The notes under the pieces: model-generated
Told to the model about the DNA's origin: nothing
Databases searched by the model: none
What the model saw: the letters and a program-made list of their open reading frames with translations, nothing else
Made by a program: the position numbers and the translations under genes
Source: Paenibacillus sacheonensis
GTDB lineage: Bacteria; Bacillota; Bacilli; Paenibacillales; Paenibacillaceae
Length of the DNA: 64,000 bases
Direction of reading: 5' to 3'
NCBI RefSeq assembly: GCF_009909195.1
Contig: NZ_JAAAMU010000014.1
Location: 1 to 64,000, forward strand
Part shown: positions 25,660-34,275 of the stretch, in pieces
How the letters are laid out: each line of letters opens with the position of its first letter
How positions within the stretch are numbered: position 1 is the stretch's first letter

Positions 25660-25846
25660 AATAAGTGCATATCTGCACCTAATTATCGAAGAACAGCATG
25701 CTGCCCTCGAAATAAATGCAAAAGTGCACTTATTCGGACGGTTGTCGGCGAAAATGATTGGAAATCGGTCAATTAGTTGCAGATTTGCATCTATTTCCAT
25801 TTTTCCGAAGGTAATCGTCGAAAATAAGTGCAGCTACGCACTATTT
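25660..25846. repeat. Array of four imperfect 25-bp palindromes
   Basis: Copies lie at 25660-25684, 25710-25734, 25771-25796 and 25821-25846. Each fits the pattern AATAAGTGCA-n4/5-TGCACTTATT with mismatches. Start-to-start distances are 50, 61 and 50 bases, and each copy is flanked by TCGA or TCGG-like bases. The spacers show no obvious identity to each other. Confidence 0.85.
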
Positions 25847-25944
25847 CGTGCGGAAGCTTGTTCAGGTGCGTGACACTCGTAGCGGTCAGCTGCGCGTATG
25901 AGTCGCAGCTTCGGCGGATGAGCAGCTTGCGAACGTTCAACTTA

Positions 25945-25980
25945 AAAACAGCCAGTCCCGTATCGGGACTGGCTGTTTTT
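25945..25980. terminator. Bidirectional terminator hairpin, copy 1
   Basis: AAAACAGCCAGTCCCG pairs perfectly with CGGGACTGGCTGTTTT around TAT, with an A-run on the left and a T-run on the right. It can end transcripts from both sides between two convergent genes. Confidence 0.8.
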
Positions 25981-26156
25981 ACTGACACGATTGAAATGCC
26001 GAGAACAACTCCCGAGAAAAATGCGCGGTTTCCTTCCGGCTGCCAAACACTCACGCCAGTCCCGTATCGGGACTGGCTGTTTTTGCTGGCATGATGGAAA
26101 TCCCGAGAACAACTCAAGAGCCCGATGCGCTCGTTCCGGGCGCAAAAACGCTCACG
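25951..26156 (+). repeat. Two-copy ~104-bp direct repeat with hairpin
   Basis: Unit 1 is 25951-26054 and unit 2 is about 26055-26156. Both start with the GCCAGTCCCGTATCGGGACT hairpin and TGGCTGTTTTT, then share GAGAACAACTC, ATGCGC and a final CTCACG. A third GCCAG start follows at about 26160 and then diverges. The second hairpin (26055-26082) also has a T-run. Confidence 0.85.
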
Positions 26157-26226
26157 TCACGCCAGGCCAGCAGTCATGCCGGCAGCTTGCAGCCCCTGCT
26201 AGCAGCCCCTGCCGTGCGAGTCGCAG

Positions 26227-26820
26227 CTATTCCGACAATTCGTCGAGCGTTTTGCTGAAGCTCGGCGCCATCTCGGTCAGAAACCAGTCGACCTCCTGCA
26301 TGCCGAGGGCGGCGAGCTTGAGCTCCGTCTGTCCTTTGGCCACGGCGAACTCGCGGTTGCCGGAGGACAGCTCGGATAAACATTTCATATACGCATCGAG
26401 CAGGTCGGCCGCCTTCACCATCTTGAGCAGCTCGTCCTGTTCGGCGTCCGTCCCCGAGCCGATGATGAGCGGCTCGTAGGCGTCGCGCAGCGGCTCCGGC
26501 ACCATGCCGAGCAGCCGCTCCGCTGCCATCGCTTCGATCTCGCGGAAATTCGCGAGCATCTTGGGATTGTGATGCTTGACCGGCGTCGGGATGTCGCCGG
26601 TGAATACCTCGGCGGCGTCGTGGAACAAGGCCATCGACGCCGCGCGGTCGGCATCGAGCGACCGTCCGAATAGGCGGTTGCCGATCTCGCACAGCATATG
26701 CGCGAGCAGCGCGACATGATAGGAATGCTCGGCGACCGATTCGCGGGTCGTATTGCGCATGAGGCTCCAGCGCTCGATGTAGCGCAGGCGGTACATATAA
26801 GCCGTGAAATGACTGTCCAT
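26227..26820 (-). CDS. YfbR-like HD-domain 5'-nucleotidase
   Basis: The 197-aa protein is an HD-domain phosphohydrolase like YfbR. The metal-binding residues are visible in ESVAEHSYHVALLAH (H32-H35 region), the HD pair in LFHDAAEVFTGDIPTPVKH, and a late D in VKAADLLDAY. YfbR removes phosphate from deoxynucleoside monophosphates. The ATG at 26820 has an AAAGGAAC stretch upstream. It is divergent from the fumarase gene. Confidence 0.88.
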   Translation of the reverse strand: MDSHFTAYMYRLRYIERWSLMRNTTRESVAEHSYHVALLAHMLCEIGNRLFGRSLDADRAASMALFHDAAEVFTGDIPTPVKHHNPKMLANFREIEAMAAERLLGMVPEPLRDAYEPLIIGSGTDAEQDELLKMVKAADLLDAYMKCLSELSSGNREFAVAKGQTELKLAALGMQEVDWFLTEMAPSFSKTLDELSE

Positions 26821-26984
26821 ATGGCGCGATGTTCCTTTCCTGCAGGAAACAGGAGGCGGCCGCGGACCGCAAAAGCAGCGTGCCCGCCCAGTTCCGATGT
26901 GGTATGATATATTATAGTGATTATCATATAAGATTATATAGGGAATGCCGAAGATCTACTAGAGAGAGGAGCCATGTCTGACTC

Positions 26985-28529
26985 ATGCAGCATTTTGAAC
27001 AAAGCGTATACGACCTCATTGTTGAAACTTCAACCAACCTTCCAGGTGATGTCCGGAAGGTTATTCAAGCGGCGCAGGAGGCGGAAGACCGCGCGACGCG
27101 CGCGGGCATGTCGCTCTCGACGATCGCCACGAATATCGAAATGGCGGAGAACAACGTGTCTCCGATCTGTCAGGATACGGGCATGCCGACCTTCGTCGTG
27201 CATACGCCCGTAGGCGCGAACCAAATCGTCATGAAACAGCAGATTCGCTCCGCGATCGCGCGCGCGACCAAGGACGGCAAGCTGCGCACGAACTCCGTCG
27301 ATTCGTTGACGGGCGCCAACACGGGCGATAACCTCGGACCGGGAACGCCGGTCATTCATTTCGAGCAATGGGAGAAGGACGACATCGACGTTCGCCTGAT
27401 TCTCAAAGGCGGCGGCTGCGAGAACAAAAACATTCAATACAGCCTGCCGATGGAAATTCCGGGACTCGGCAAAGCCGGCCGCGATCTCGACGGCATCCGC
27501 AAATGCATCATGCATGCCGTCTACCAGGCCCAAGGCCAAGGCTGCAGCGCCGGCTTCATCGGCGTCGGCATCGGCGGCGACCGGACGACGGGTTACGAGC
27601 TGGCGAAGCAGCAGCTGTTCCGGCACACGGATGACGCGAACGCCATTCCGGAGCTGCAGCAGCTCGAAGAGTACGTCATGGAGAATGCCAACAAGCTCGG
27701 CATCGGAACGATGGGCTTCGGCGGCGCGGTCACGCTGCTCGGCTGTAAAATCGGCGTCATGAACCGTCTCCCTGCGAGCTACTTCGTCTCGGTCGCTTAC
27801 AACTGCTGGGCGTACCGCCGTCAAGGCGTGCTGTTGAACGCGGAGAGCGGCGAGATCCGATCGTGGATTTATCCGGGCGGTTCCGACACGCCGATGAAGA
27901 ACAATGCGGCGGACGAAGCGGCTGAAGCGGTGACAGAGCGCGCGGAGCGCCGCGAGGTTGTCCTGAACACGCCGCTGTCCGAAGCTGACGTACGCAGCCT
28001 GAAGGTCGGCGACATCGTCATCATCAACGGCGAAATGCATACGGGCCGCGACGCGATCCACCACCATCTGATGGATCACGACGCGCCGATCGATCTGAAC
28101 GGCTCCGTCATCTACCACTGCGGACCGGTCATGCTCAAGGACGAAGCGGGCTGGCATGTCAAAGCGGCCGGACCGACGACAAGCGCCCGGGAAGAGCCTT
28201 ACCAAGGCGACATCATCAAGAAATTCGGCATCCGCGCCGTCATCGGCAAAGGCGGCATGGGGGCCAAGACGCTGGCCGCGCTGCAGGATCATGGCGCGGT
28301 CTACCTGAATGCGATCGGCGGCGCCGCGCAATATTACGCGGAATGCTTCAAGAACGTCAACGGCGTCGACTTCATGGAATTCGGCATTCCCGAAGCGATG
28401 TGGCATCTGAAGACGGAAGGCTTCGCCGCCGTCGTGACGATGGATTCGCACGGCAACAGTCTCCATGCGGACGTCGACAAGGATTCCTTCGCGAAGCTCG
28501 AGCAGTTCAAAGCGCCGGTGTTTAAATAG
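26985..28529 (+). CDS. Fumarate hydratase, class I
   Basis: The 514-aa protein is a class I, oxygen-sensitive [4Fe-4S] fumarase in the single-chain form: an alpha-type domain (residues ~1-300, with SPICQDTGMPT and GGGCENKN) and a beta-type domain (to ~510, with GGMGAKTLAAL and CGPVML). It interconverts fumarate and malate in the citric acid cycle. The start is the ATG at 26985, since an in-frame stop lies at 26979-26981. The GAGAGGAG site is 13-14 bases away, while an out-of-frame ATG at 26974 has better spacing. It precedes a BASS-type transporter gene. Confidence 0.94.
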   Translation: MQHFEQSVYDLIVETSTNLPGDVRKVIQAAQEAEDRATRAGMSLSTIATNIEMAENNVSPICQDTGMPTFVVHTPVGANQIVMKQQIRSAIARATKDGKLRTNSVDSLTGANTGDNLGPGTPVIHFEQWEKDDIDVRLILKGGGCENKNIQYSLPMEIPGLGKAGRDLDGIRKCIMHAVYQAQGQGCSAGFIGVGIGGDRTTGYELAKQQLFRHTDDANAIPELQQLEEYVMENANKLGIGTMGFGGAVTLLGCKIGVMNRLPASYFVSVAYNCWAYRRQGVLLNAESGEIRSWIYPGGSDTPMKNNAADEAAEAVTERAERREVVLNTPLSEADVRSLKVGDIVIINGEMHTGRDAIHHHLMDHDAPIDLNGSVIYHCGPVMLKDEAGWHVKAAGPTTSAREEPYQGDIIKKFGIRAVIGKGGMGAKTLAALQDHGAVYLNAIGGAAQYYAECFKNVNGVDFMEFGIPEAMWHLKTEGFAAVVTMDSHGNSLHADVDKDSFAKLEQFKAPVFK

Positions 28530-28562
28530 CCCATGTAGAAACAGATGCGGAAAGGATGTCTT

Positions 28563-29525
28563 ATGCGCAGCTTCGGACTTGCCTTTAACGCCAGATTTGA
28601 ACAATGGATGTTTCTTATTATCCCCGGATCACTCGTCCTGGGATTCTTTTTTTCTTCGCGGCTGCAGAGCCTGGTGCCCGCCGTGCCCTATCTGTTCGCT
28701 TACGTGACGCTGACGATGGCCATCGGCTGCGGACTCGCCCAACTGCGCGAGGTATTGCGCAGGCCGGGCGTCCTGGTCCTGACCTTTGTTATCGCGCACG
28801 TGCTGTCGCCAATTATTGCCTACGGCATCGGCACGCTGTTCTTCGGCGCGGACTCGCCTTACGTCGTCGGCCTTGTCCTGTTCACGATTATTCCGCTCGG
28901 CGTCTCCACGGTGCTGTGGGTCGGCATGTCGGGCGGCAGCATTCCGCTCATGCTTGCGATGGTCGTCATCGATTCCGCGCTCAGTCCGATCGTCGTTCCC
29001 GGAGGGGTCCACCTGCTGTTCCATCAGGAGATTCAGACGAATACGGGACAAATGATCAACGATCTGCTGCTCATCATCGTGGTCCCGACGATAATCGGCG
29101 TCGTCTTGTACGAGCTGTCCAAAGGGCGCATACAAGCGGCGGTTAAGCCGTTTGCGGCGCCTCTCTCGAAGCTCTGCTTCGTGGGCGTCGTCATGCTGAA
29201 CGCGGCGGCCATCGCGCCTTACACGGAGCAGCTGCAGGGCGATCTGCTGAAGCTGATCCCGCTTTCGCTCGTCATGGTGGGCCTTTGCTACGCGGTCGGC
29301 TACTTCGGTACCATGCGTTACCGGGACCGGGAACTGCAGGTGACGGTGTCGTATGCGACGGGGATGCGCAACATATCGCTCGGGATCGTAATCGCCATGG
29401 CGTATTTCAGCCCGCTGACGGCGGTTCCGGTCGTGCTGTCCATCCTGATTCAACAGCCGCTGGCAACGGTGCACCATTATGTTTTACAAAAGCTTCATAA
29501 TTCGACGGCTGGCGCAGAAGGCTAA
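28563..29525 (+). CDS. BASS-family (bile acid:sodium symporter-like) transporter
   Basis: The 320-aa membrane protein has about nine or ten hydrophobic segments and conserved glycine-rich spans such as IIPLGVSTVLWVGMSGG and SYATGMRNISLGI, typical of the BASS family. Members move organic anions, often 2-oxo acids, with sodium. The ATG at 28563 is 33 bases after the fumarase stop and follows AAAGGA, so the two genes may be cotranscribed; this would fit a dicarboxylate or keto acid role, but that is inference. Confidence 0.83.
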   Translation: MRSFGLAFNARFEQWMFLIIPGSLVLGFFFSSRLQSLVPAVPYLFAYVTLTMAIGCGLAQLREVLRRPGVLVLTFVIAHVLSPIIAYGIGTLFFGADSPYVVGLVLFTIIPLGVSTVLWVGMSGGSIPLMLAMVVIDSALSPIVVPGGVHLLFHQEIQTNTGQMINDLLLIIVVPTIIGVVLYELSKGRIQAAVKPFAAPLSKLCFVGVVMLNAAAIAPYTEQLQGDLLKLIPLSLVMVGLCYAVGYFGTMRYRDRELQVTVSYATGMRNISLGIVIAMAYFSPLTAVPVVLSILIQQPLATVHHYVLQKLHNSTAGAEG

Positions 29526-29576
29526 GTGGATATACGATGGTCATTGACGGAAAAGGCCTGGAGGTTGAGAAGAACG

Positions 29577-31388
29577 ATGAGCAGCTTTCGCGTGCGGCTC
29601 ACGCTGATTCTGATCGGGATGATCGGACTCGCGGTGCTGGCCGCCGGATTATTCATGGGCAAGACATACAGGGACAACCATCTGGAAGCTCTTCAGGACA
29701 ACATGGTGCGGGAGATGAAGGTCATCCTGGACGGCATGGACTGGAAGCAGGGCGATCCGAACGAGCTGTTCGGCTACTACACGGAGGAAGCGAAGCATCT
29801 GAAGTCGATTACGGATACCCGAGTGACGTTCGTCCGCGGCGACGGGGTCGTACTTGGCGATTCCGATCACGATCCTGTTACGATGGACAATCATTCCACC
29901 CGGAAGGAAATCGTCCAGGCGAAGAAGGAAGGCGTCGGCCGGACGACCCGCTACAGCGACACGATCAAGCAAAACCTGCTGTACGTCGCCATGCTCGTCC
30001 ATCCTTCCGATCCGAATTCGGACATCATCCGGCTGGCGCTCAGCCTGAAGAAGGCGGACGAGAGCGTGCAGCGGATTTGGGCGGCGCTCCTCATGGGACT
30101 GGTCGTGCTGTTCGCGGTCGCGGCGCTGATCAGTTATCGGGTCGCGCTTGGCTTGACGCGGCCGCTGGAGCAAATCACGCGGGTTTCCAAACGGATCAAA
30201 AATCTGGATTATCGCGCCAGGGTCGCCGTGAAGAGCAACGACGAGATCGGCGAGCTCGGCTTGGCGATCAATGCGATGGCGGATAGCCTGCAGGACCAAA
30301 TGGCCCGCATACATCAGAACGAAAGCCAGCTGGCGTCCGTGCTCGATAATATGATCAACGGCGTCGTCATGATCGATGCGAAAGGAACGATCGTCCTGCT
30401 TAACCGGATGGCCGAGGAAGTGCTTGGCTTCTCCGCGCGCGAGTTGGTCGGCCATCATTACGCTTCGGCGAAGCAGCAGTACGAGCTGTCCAAAATCATC
30501 CAGGAGGCCATGGAGCGCAGGGAGCATCTGCGCGACGAGGTGACGTTTTATTTTCCGGAGGAGCGTCTGCTGGACCTCAATCTCGTCCCGATTATCGAGG
30601 ATAACGACGAATTCGGCGGCGTCCTGCTCGTCCTGCAGGACGTAACGGCGATCCGCAGGCTGGAACGGATGCGAAGCGAGTTCGTCGCGAACGTCTCGCA
30701 TGAATTAAAGACGCCGATCACGGCGGTGAAAGGCTTCGCCGAGACCTTGCTCGGCGGCGCGGTCGACGATCCGGAGACGGCCCGTTCATTCCTGCAAATC
30801 ATTTATGATGAAAGCGACCGGCTGAACCGACTCATCGGCGATATCCTCGAACTGTCGAAGATCGAGTCGCGCAGAGTGCCGCTGCAGTTTTCGCCGATCG
30901 AGCTCTCGTCGTTCGTGGGCAAGACGCTGGAGCTCATGAGCGCGGAAGCCGTGCGCAAGCAGATTCGCATATCGGCGAAGGTGGAGCCGGGTCTCTACGT
31001 GGAGGCCGACGAGGATCGTCTGCGTCAGATTATCATGAATTTGCTGGGAAACGGCATCGCCTATACGTCGGAAGGCGGCAGCGTGTCGATCGCCGTGGAG
31101 CCCGTGCATGAACCGAACGCGGTGCTGGACGAAGACGGCTTAGAGAATTATGAACATATTCGCATTTATATTTCCGATACGGGTATGGGCATTCCTAAGA
31201 AGGACCTGCCGCGCATCTTCGAACGCTTCTACCGTGTCGATAAGGCGAGATCCCGGAGCTCCGGCGGGACGGGACTTGGTCTCTCCATCGTCAAGCATTT
31301 GGTCGAGCTGCACAAAGGCACGATTACCGTTGAAAGCAAGTTGGGCGTCGGGTCGACCTTCATGATCGAGCTTCCCGTTCTTCAATAG
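29577..31388 (+). CDS. PhoR-like sensor histidine kinase
   Basis: The 603-aa kinase has an N-terminal membrane segment (residues 8-28), an extracellular region, a second segment near 163-185, HAMP, a PAS domain (VLDNMINGVVMIDAKG), a HisKA domain with H375 in FVANVSHELKTPIT, and an ATPase domain with DTGMGIP and GGTGLGLSIVK. The layout and motifs match PhoR/ResE-type kinases. The ATG at 29577 lies 12 bases after GGAGG; an upstream GTG lacks a site. The regulator gene follows after 144 bases. Phosphate sensing is likely by family resemblance only. Confidence 0.9.
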   Translation: MSSFRVRLTLILIGMIGLAVLAAGLFMGKTYRDNHLEALQDNMVREMKVILDGMDWKQGDPNELFGYYTEEAKHLKSITDTRVTFVRGDGVVLGDSDHDPVTMDNHSTRKEIVQAKKEGVGRTTRYSDTIKQNLLYVAMLVHPSDPNSDIIRLALSLKKADESVQRIWAALLMGLVVLFAVAALISYRVALGLTRPLEQITRVSKRIKNLDYRARVAVKSNDEIGELGLAINAMADSLQDQMARIHQNESQLASVLDNMINGVVMIDAKGTIVLLNRMAEEVLGFSARELVGHHYASAKQQYELSKIIQEAMERREHLRDEVTFYFPEERLLDLNLVPIIEDNDEFGGVLLVLQDVTAIRRLERMRSEFVANVSHELKTPITAVKGFAETLLGGAVDDPETARSFLQIIYDESDRLNRLIGDILELSKIESRRVPLQFSPIELSSFVGKTLELMSAEAVRKQIRISAKVEPGLYVEADEDRLRQIIMNLLGNGIAYTSEGGSVSIAVEPVHEPNAVLDEDGLENYEHIRIYISDTGMGIPKKDLPRIFERFYRVDKARSRSSGGTGLGLSIVKHLVELHKGTITVESKLGVGSTFMIELPVLQ

Positions 31389-31443
31389 CGGAGGAAGCCG
31401 ATCCGGCAGGCGCTGCCCTCGTCCGAAGCCGTCCGGCAGGGGG

Positions 31444-31472
31444 TTACCCTTTGCCGGAAACAATGCTATGAT
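31444..31472 (+). promoter_or_regulatory. Probable promoter of the response regulator gene
   Basis: TTACCC (31444-31449) and TATGAT (31467-31472) are 17 bases apart, close to a sigma-A promoter, and lie 60 bases before the regulator start. A hairpin formed by CCGGCA/TGCCGG overlaps the -35 side. Recognition is by eye. Confidence 0.45.
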
Positions 31473-31532
31473 AGTGTAAAGAAACGTGAAGACCATGCTG
31501 CAAGAAAACAGCGTGGCAGCCGGGGGGTCAAC

Positions 31533-32255
31533 ATGACGCAAAAAGTGTTGGTCATTGAGGACGAGCCGACATTGGCAAGATTGCTTTCGTACAACCTGTC
31601 TCAGGAAGGGTACGACACGACCGTGATCGATCACGGCGCCGAGGGGCTGCAAGTGGCGCTGCAGCGCTCGTTTGACCTAATTATTCTCGATATTATGCTG
31701 CCCGGAATGAACGGGTTTGAAATTTTGTCCCGTCTGCGCCAGAACGGCAACCGGACGCCCGTCATCGTGCTGACGGCCCGCAATGCCGAAGAGGAAGTCG
31801 TGCAGGGACTGAAACGGGGAGCGGACGATTACATGACGAAGCCGTTCGGCGTAGCCGAACTGCTCGCCCGCGTATCGGCCGTGCTGCGCCGCACGGGTCA
31901 AGATGACGGCAAGCTGACGGAATCGACGGACAAGGTCATAACGGCCGGGGATCTCTCGATCTATCCGGAGCGGTACGAGGTTATTCTGAACGGCGAGACG
32001 GTGCCGTTGCGACCGAAGGAGTTCGAAGTGCTGCTGTACCTCGTGCAGCGTCCAGGCATGGTTATCACGCGCGACGATCTCATGAACGTCGTCTGGGGCT
32101 TCGATTACATCGGCGGCCAACGGACGGTCGACGTGCATGTCAGCTCGCTGCGAAAAAAGCTGGAGCTCGGACAGCAGTCGGTCGAGATCGAATCGATACG
32201 CGGCGTCGGCTACAAGCTCGTCATGCCCAAGAAGCTCGGATCATCGAACGGATGA
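31533..32255 (+). CDS. PhoP-like OmpR-family response regulator
   Basis: The 240-aa protein has a receiver domain with phosphoacceptor D53 in LIILDIMLPGMNG and a C-terminal OmpR winged-helix domain (about residues 135-235, with RPKEFEVLLYL and the RTVDVHVSSLRKKL recognition region). It pairs with the kinase just upstream. The last codons overlap the stem of the terminator at 32234-32268. Confidence 0.92.
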   Translation: MTQKVLVIEDEPTLARLLSYNLSQEGYDTTVIDHGAEGLQVALQRSFDLIILDIMLPGMNGFEILSRLRQNGNRTPVIVLTARNAEEEVVQGLKRGADDYMTKPFGVAELLARVSAVLRRTGQDDGKLTESTDKVITAGDLSIYPERYEVILNGETVPLRPKEFEVLLYLVQRPGMVITRDDLMNVVWGFDYIGGQRTVDVHVSSLRKKLELGQQSVEIESIRGVGYKLVMPKKLGSSNG

Positions 32256-32268
32256 TTCGGGCTTTTTT
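32234..32268 (+). terminator. Terminator of the two-component operon
   Basis: GCTCGGATCATC pairs over 12 positions with GATGATTCGGGC around a short GAACG loop, and six T follow (32263-32268). The left arm is inside the 3' end of the regulator gene. Confidence 0.85.
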
Positions 32269-32337
32269 GTTTTGCTTGACGCGACAGCTGGAAATGGTAC
32301 ATTTTTCTATGTACATATTAACGGAGGTGTTTTGGAC

Positions 32338-33102
32338 ATGATTACCTATGGATGGTGCAGAGGCATCGAAGACGCGGAATTATTGAAACGGCTGGGATAC
32401 GACTATATGGAATGCACGGTGGTCTCGCTGCAAGTGGAGAATGCCGATGCTCATCGCGAAGCGCTGTCCATCTACTTGGAGAGTCCGCTGCCTGTAAGCG
32501 CATTCAGCGTTTTCTTCCCCGGCGATATTAAACTGATCGGACCCGAGAGGGACACAGAGCGCACGAGAAGGTACATTCACGCCGCCGCGGAAGCGATGCA
32601 CCGGATCGGAGCGAAGACCGTGGTGCTTGGCAGCGGACGTTCGCGGAACGTGCCGGAGGGCTGGGAGCGCGCAAGAGGCGAGGAAGAGATGCTGCATACG
32701 CTGGAATGGATCGCGGGGGATTTCGGCGGGGCAGGGCTGACGCTGGCCATCGAGCCGCTGAACAAGAAGGAATGCAACTTCATCAACAGCGTCGACGATG
32801 CCGTCGCGATCGCGAAGCAGATTAACCATCCCGCCGTCCGCGTGTTGGCCGATTTCTATCACATGGAAGAAGAAAACGAAGCGCTGGATACGCTGACGAG
32901 AAACAAGGACTGGCTCGCGCACATCCATCTCGCGGACACGGGAAGATTGGCGCCTGGTACGGGTTCGTATCCTTACGCGGAATTCGCCGCTCGATTGAAG
33001 GCGGCCGGTTACCAAGGCATGATCTCGGCTGAATGCGGCGTGGGCGATGTCGAGAAAGAGCTGACGGAAAGCCTGGCGTTCATGAAGCGGACGTTCGGTT
33101 AG
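32338..33102 (+). CDS. Xylose isomerase-like TIM-barrel sugar epimerase
   Basis: The 254-aa protein belongs to the AP endonuclease 2/xylose isomerase-like family. It shows the metal-site acids in LAIEPLNKKECNF (E in IEPLN), LADFYHM, HIHLADTGR and the final ISAECG. Such enzymes epimerise or isomerise ketoses or inositol derivatives. The ATG at 32338 follows ACGGAGGTG. It sits beside an AraC regulator and a Gfo/Idh/MocA dehydrogenase, which often act together in sugar or inositol breakdown. The substrate is unknown. Confidence 0.85.
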   Translation: MITYGWCRGIEDAELLKRLGYDYMECTVVSLQVENADAHREALSIYLESPLPVSAFSVFFPGDIKLIGPERDTERTRRYIHAAAEAMHRIGAKTVVLGSGRSRNVPEGWERARGEEEMLHTLEWIAGDFGGAGLTLAIEPLNKKECNFINSVDDAVAIAKQINHPAVRVLADFYHMEEENEALDTLTRNKDWLAHIHLADTGRLAPGTGSYPYAEFAARLKAAGYQGMISAECGVGDVEKELTESLAFMKRTFG

Positions 33103-33193
33103 ACATACGGATAGCCAGGCATGCGCAGGAATGGCTGGCAAGAGCAGGCAGGGACTGGCAGGGAGCTGAGAGAACCCCGCTGAGGCCGCCGTG

Positions 33194-34063
33194 CTAAGCC
33201 CGGTTCCACTCCAGCATTTTCTTCTGGAACTGCTTGGGCGAACAATCGTTGTATTTCTTGAACATTTTGTAGAAATGCGCCATGTTCGGCATGCCGATCC
33301 GGTCGCCGACCTCGGAGATGCTGAGATCCTTCGTGAGCAGGATCCGTTCCGCCCATTTGATTTTGCGGTAATTGACGTATTCGGTGAAGGACAGGCCGAT
33401 CGCTTTTTTGAAAAATTTCACGAAGTAGTAGTAGCTCATATTGGCGAGCTTCGACACTTCTTCGACTTGGATACGGTCGGTTAGATGCTCCTCCACGTAA
33501 TCGATGACGCCGCGCAGGCGCGCGCGGTCGAAGTCCTCGTGATCGGCCAGGACGCGCTTCTCGTCGTTGCGGATGAGCAGGAGAAGCAGCTTCTTGATCA
33601 GCATGCTGACGGCGAGCTCGTAGCCGTTCTGCTTGACGGTGACCTCTTCGAGGACGGACTGGATGCAAGCCGCGGCATCGGCGCGCGCCGCCTCGTTCTC
33701 TTGGAAGATATAGTTCGCGCGGCTAAGCGGGTTCTTGGTCTCCGAGAAGAACCGCATGTACGGCATGGAGCTTTGGTCGATAAAGTGTTCCAGGTCGAAC
33801 TGCAGCACGATGTAATTCAGCGGGCTGCTCAGACTGCGGTCGCGATGCAACTGCCTGGATCCGATGAGGGCGATGTCGCCGCTTTGGAGACGAACGACTT
33901 CGTCCTCGATATTTACGTCAAGCTCGCCGTGCAGGACGAGCAGCAATTCGATTTCCCGATGATAGTGCCAATTGATGAACAAGTCGTTGTTACGCATGGA
34001 CTGATTCACTTTGATTGACAATAGAGGGTTTTCATAAACGACCTTCTCGTTGTAAAATTCCAC
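33194..34063 (-). CDS. AraC-family regulator with cupin domain
   Basis: The 289-aa protein has an N-terminal cupin (INWHYHREIELLLVLHGEL, residues ~30-50) that probably binds a sugar, and a C-terminal AraC double helix-turn-helix (residues ~185-285, ending in HFYKMFKKYNDCSPKQF). The GTG start at 34063 follows GAAGGGA. It is divergent from the dehydrogenase gene, whose promoter it may control, and convergent with the TIM-barrel gene. Confidence 0.9.
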   Translation of the reverse strand: MEFYNEKVVYENPLLSIKVNQSMRNNDLFINWHYHREIELLLVLHGELDVNIEDEVVRLQSGDIALIGSRQLHRDRSLSSPLNYIVLQFDLEHFIDQSSMPYMRFFSETKNPLSRANYIFQENEAARADAAACIQSVLEEVTVKQNGYELAVSMLIKKLLLLLIRNDEKRVLADHEDFDRARLRGVIDYVEEHLTDRIQVEEVSKLANMSYYYFVKFFKKAIGLSFTEYVNYRKIKWAERILLTKDLSISEVGDRIGMPNMAHFYKMFKKYNDCSPKQFQKKMLEWNRA

Positions 34064-34275
34064 GGGATCATCCCTTCGACAGCAAAATCACATAAAAGCA
34101 GGCCATTAAAGCGCCTATATTTTTCGGTAGGGCTTGCACTATACTTAGTTCTAGTGTGCAGCTCATTGAAGTCTTGGCATGCGGCTTTCGACATGTTTCG
34201 AATGTCCGGCCAGTCCGACGTGAATGCGCGTACTACAAATTATATCATTTCCCGACTTATGGAGGTAGAAATTTA

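Larger units (their letters stand above)
25478..26226. other. Repeat-rich intergenic region
   Basis: A 749-base gap between the convergent YfiT-like and YfbR-like genes. It contains four copies of an imperfect palindrome (25660-25846) and a two-copy ~104-bp unit, each with a strong hairpin (25951-26156). No believable gene is present. Confidence 0.8.

Noticed and set aside
25660..25846. CRISPR array
   Set aside because: The repeats are imperfect palindromes with varied sequence, the spacing is not constant and only four copies exist; no cas gene is near.
26905..26935. Fur or PerR box before the fumarase gene
   Set aside because: The ATTATAGTGATTATCAT stretch has only partial symmetry and too many mismatches to either consensus.
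32137..32337. Upstream extension of the TIM-barrel gene
   Set aside because: It overlaps the end of the response-regulator gene and its terminator; the ATG at 32338 has a strong ribosome site.
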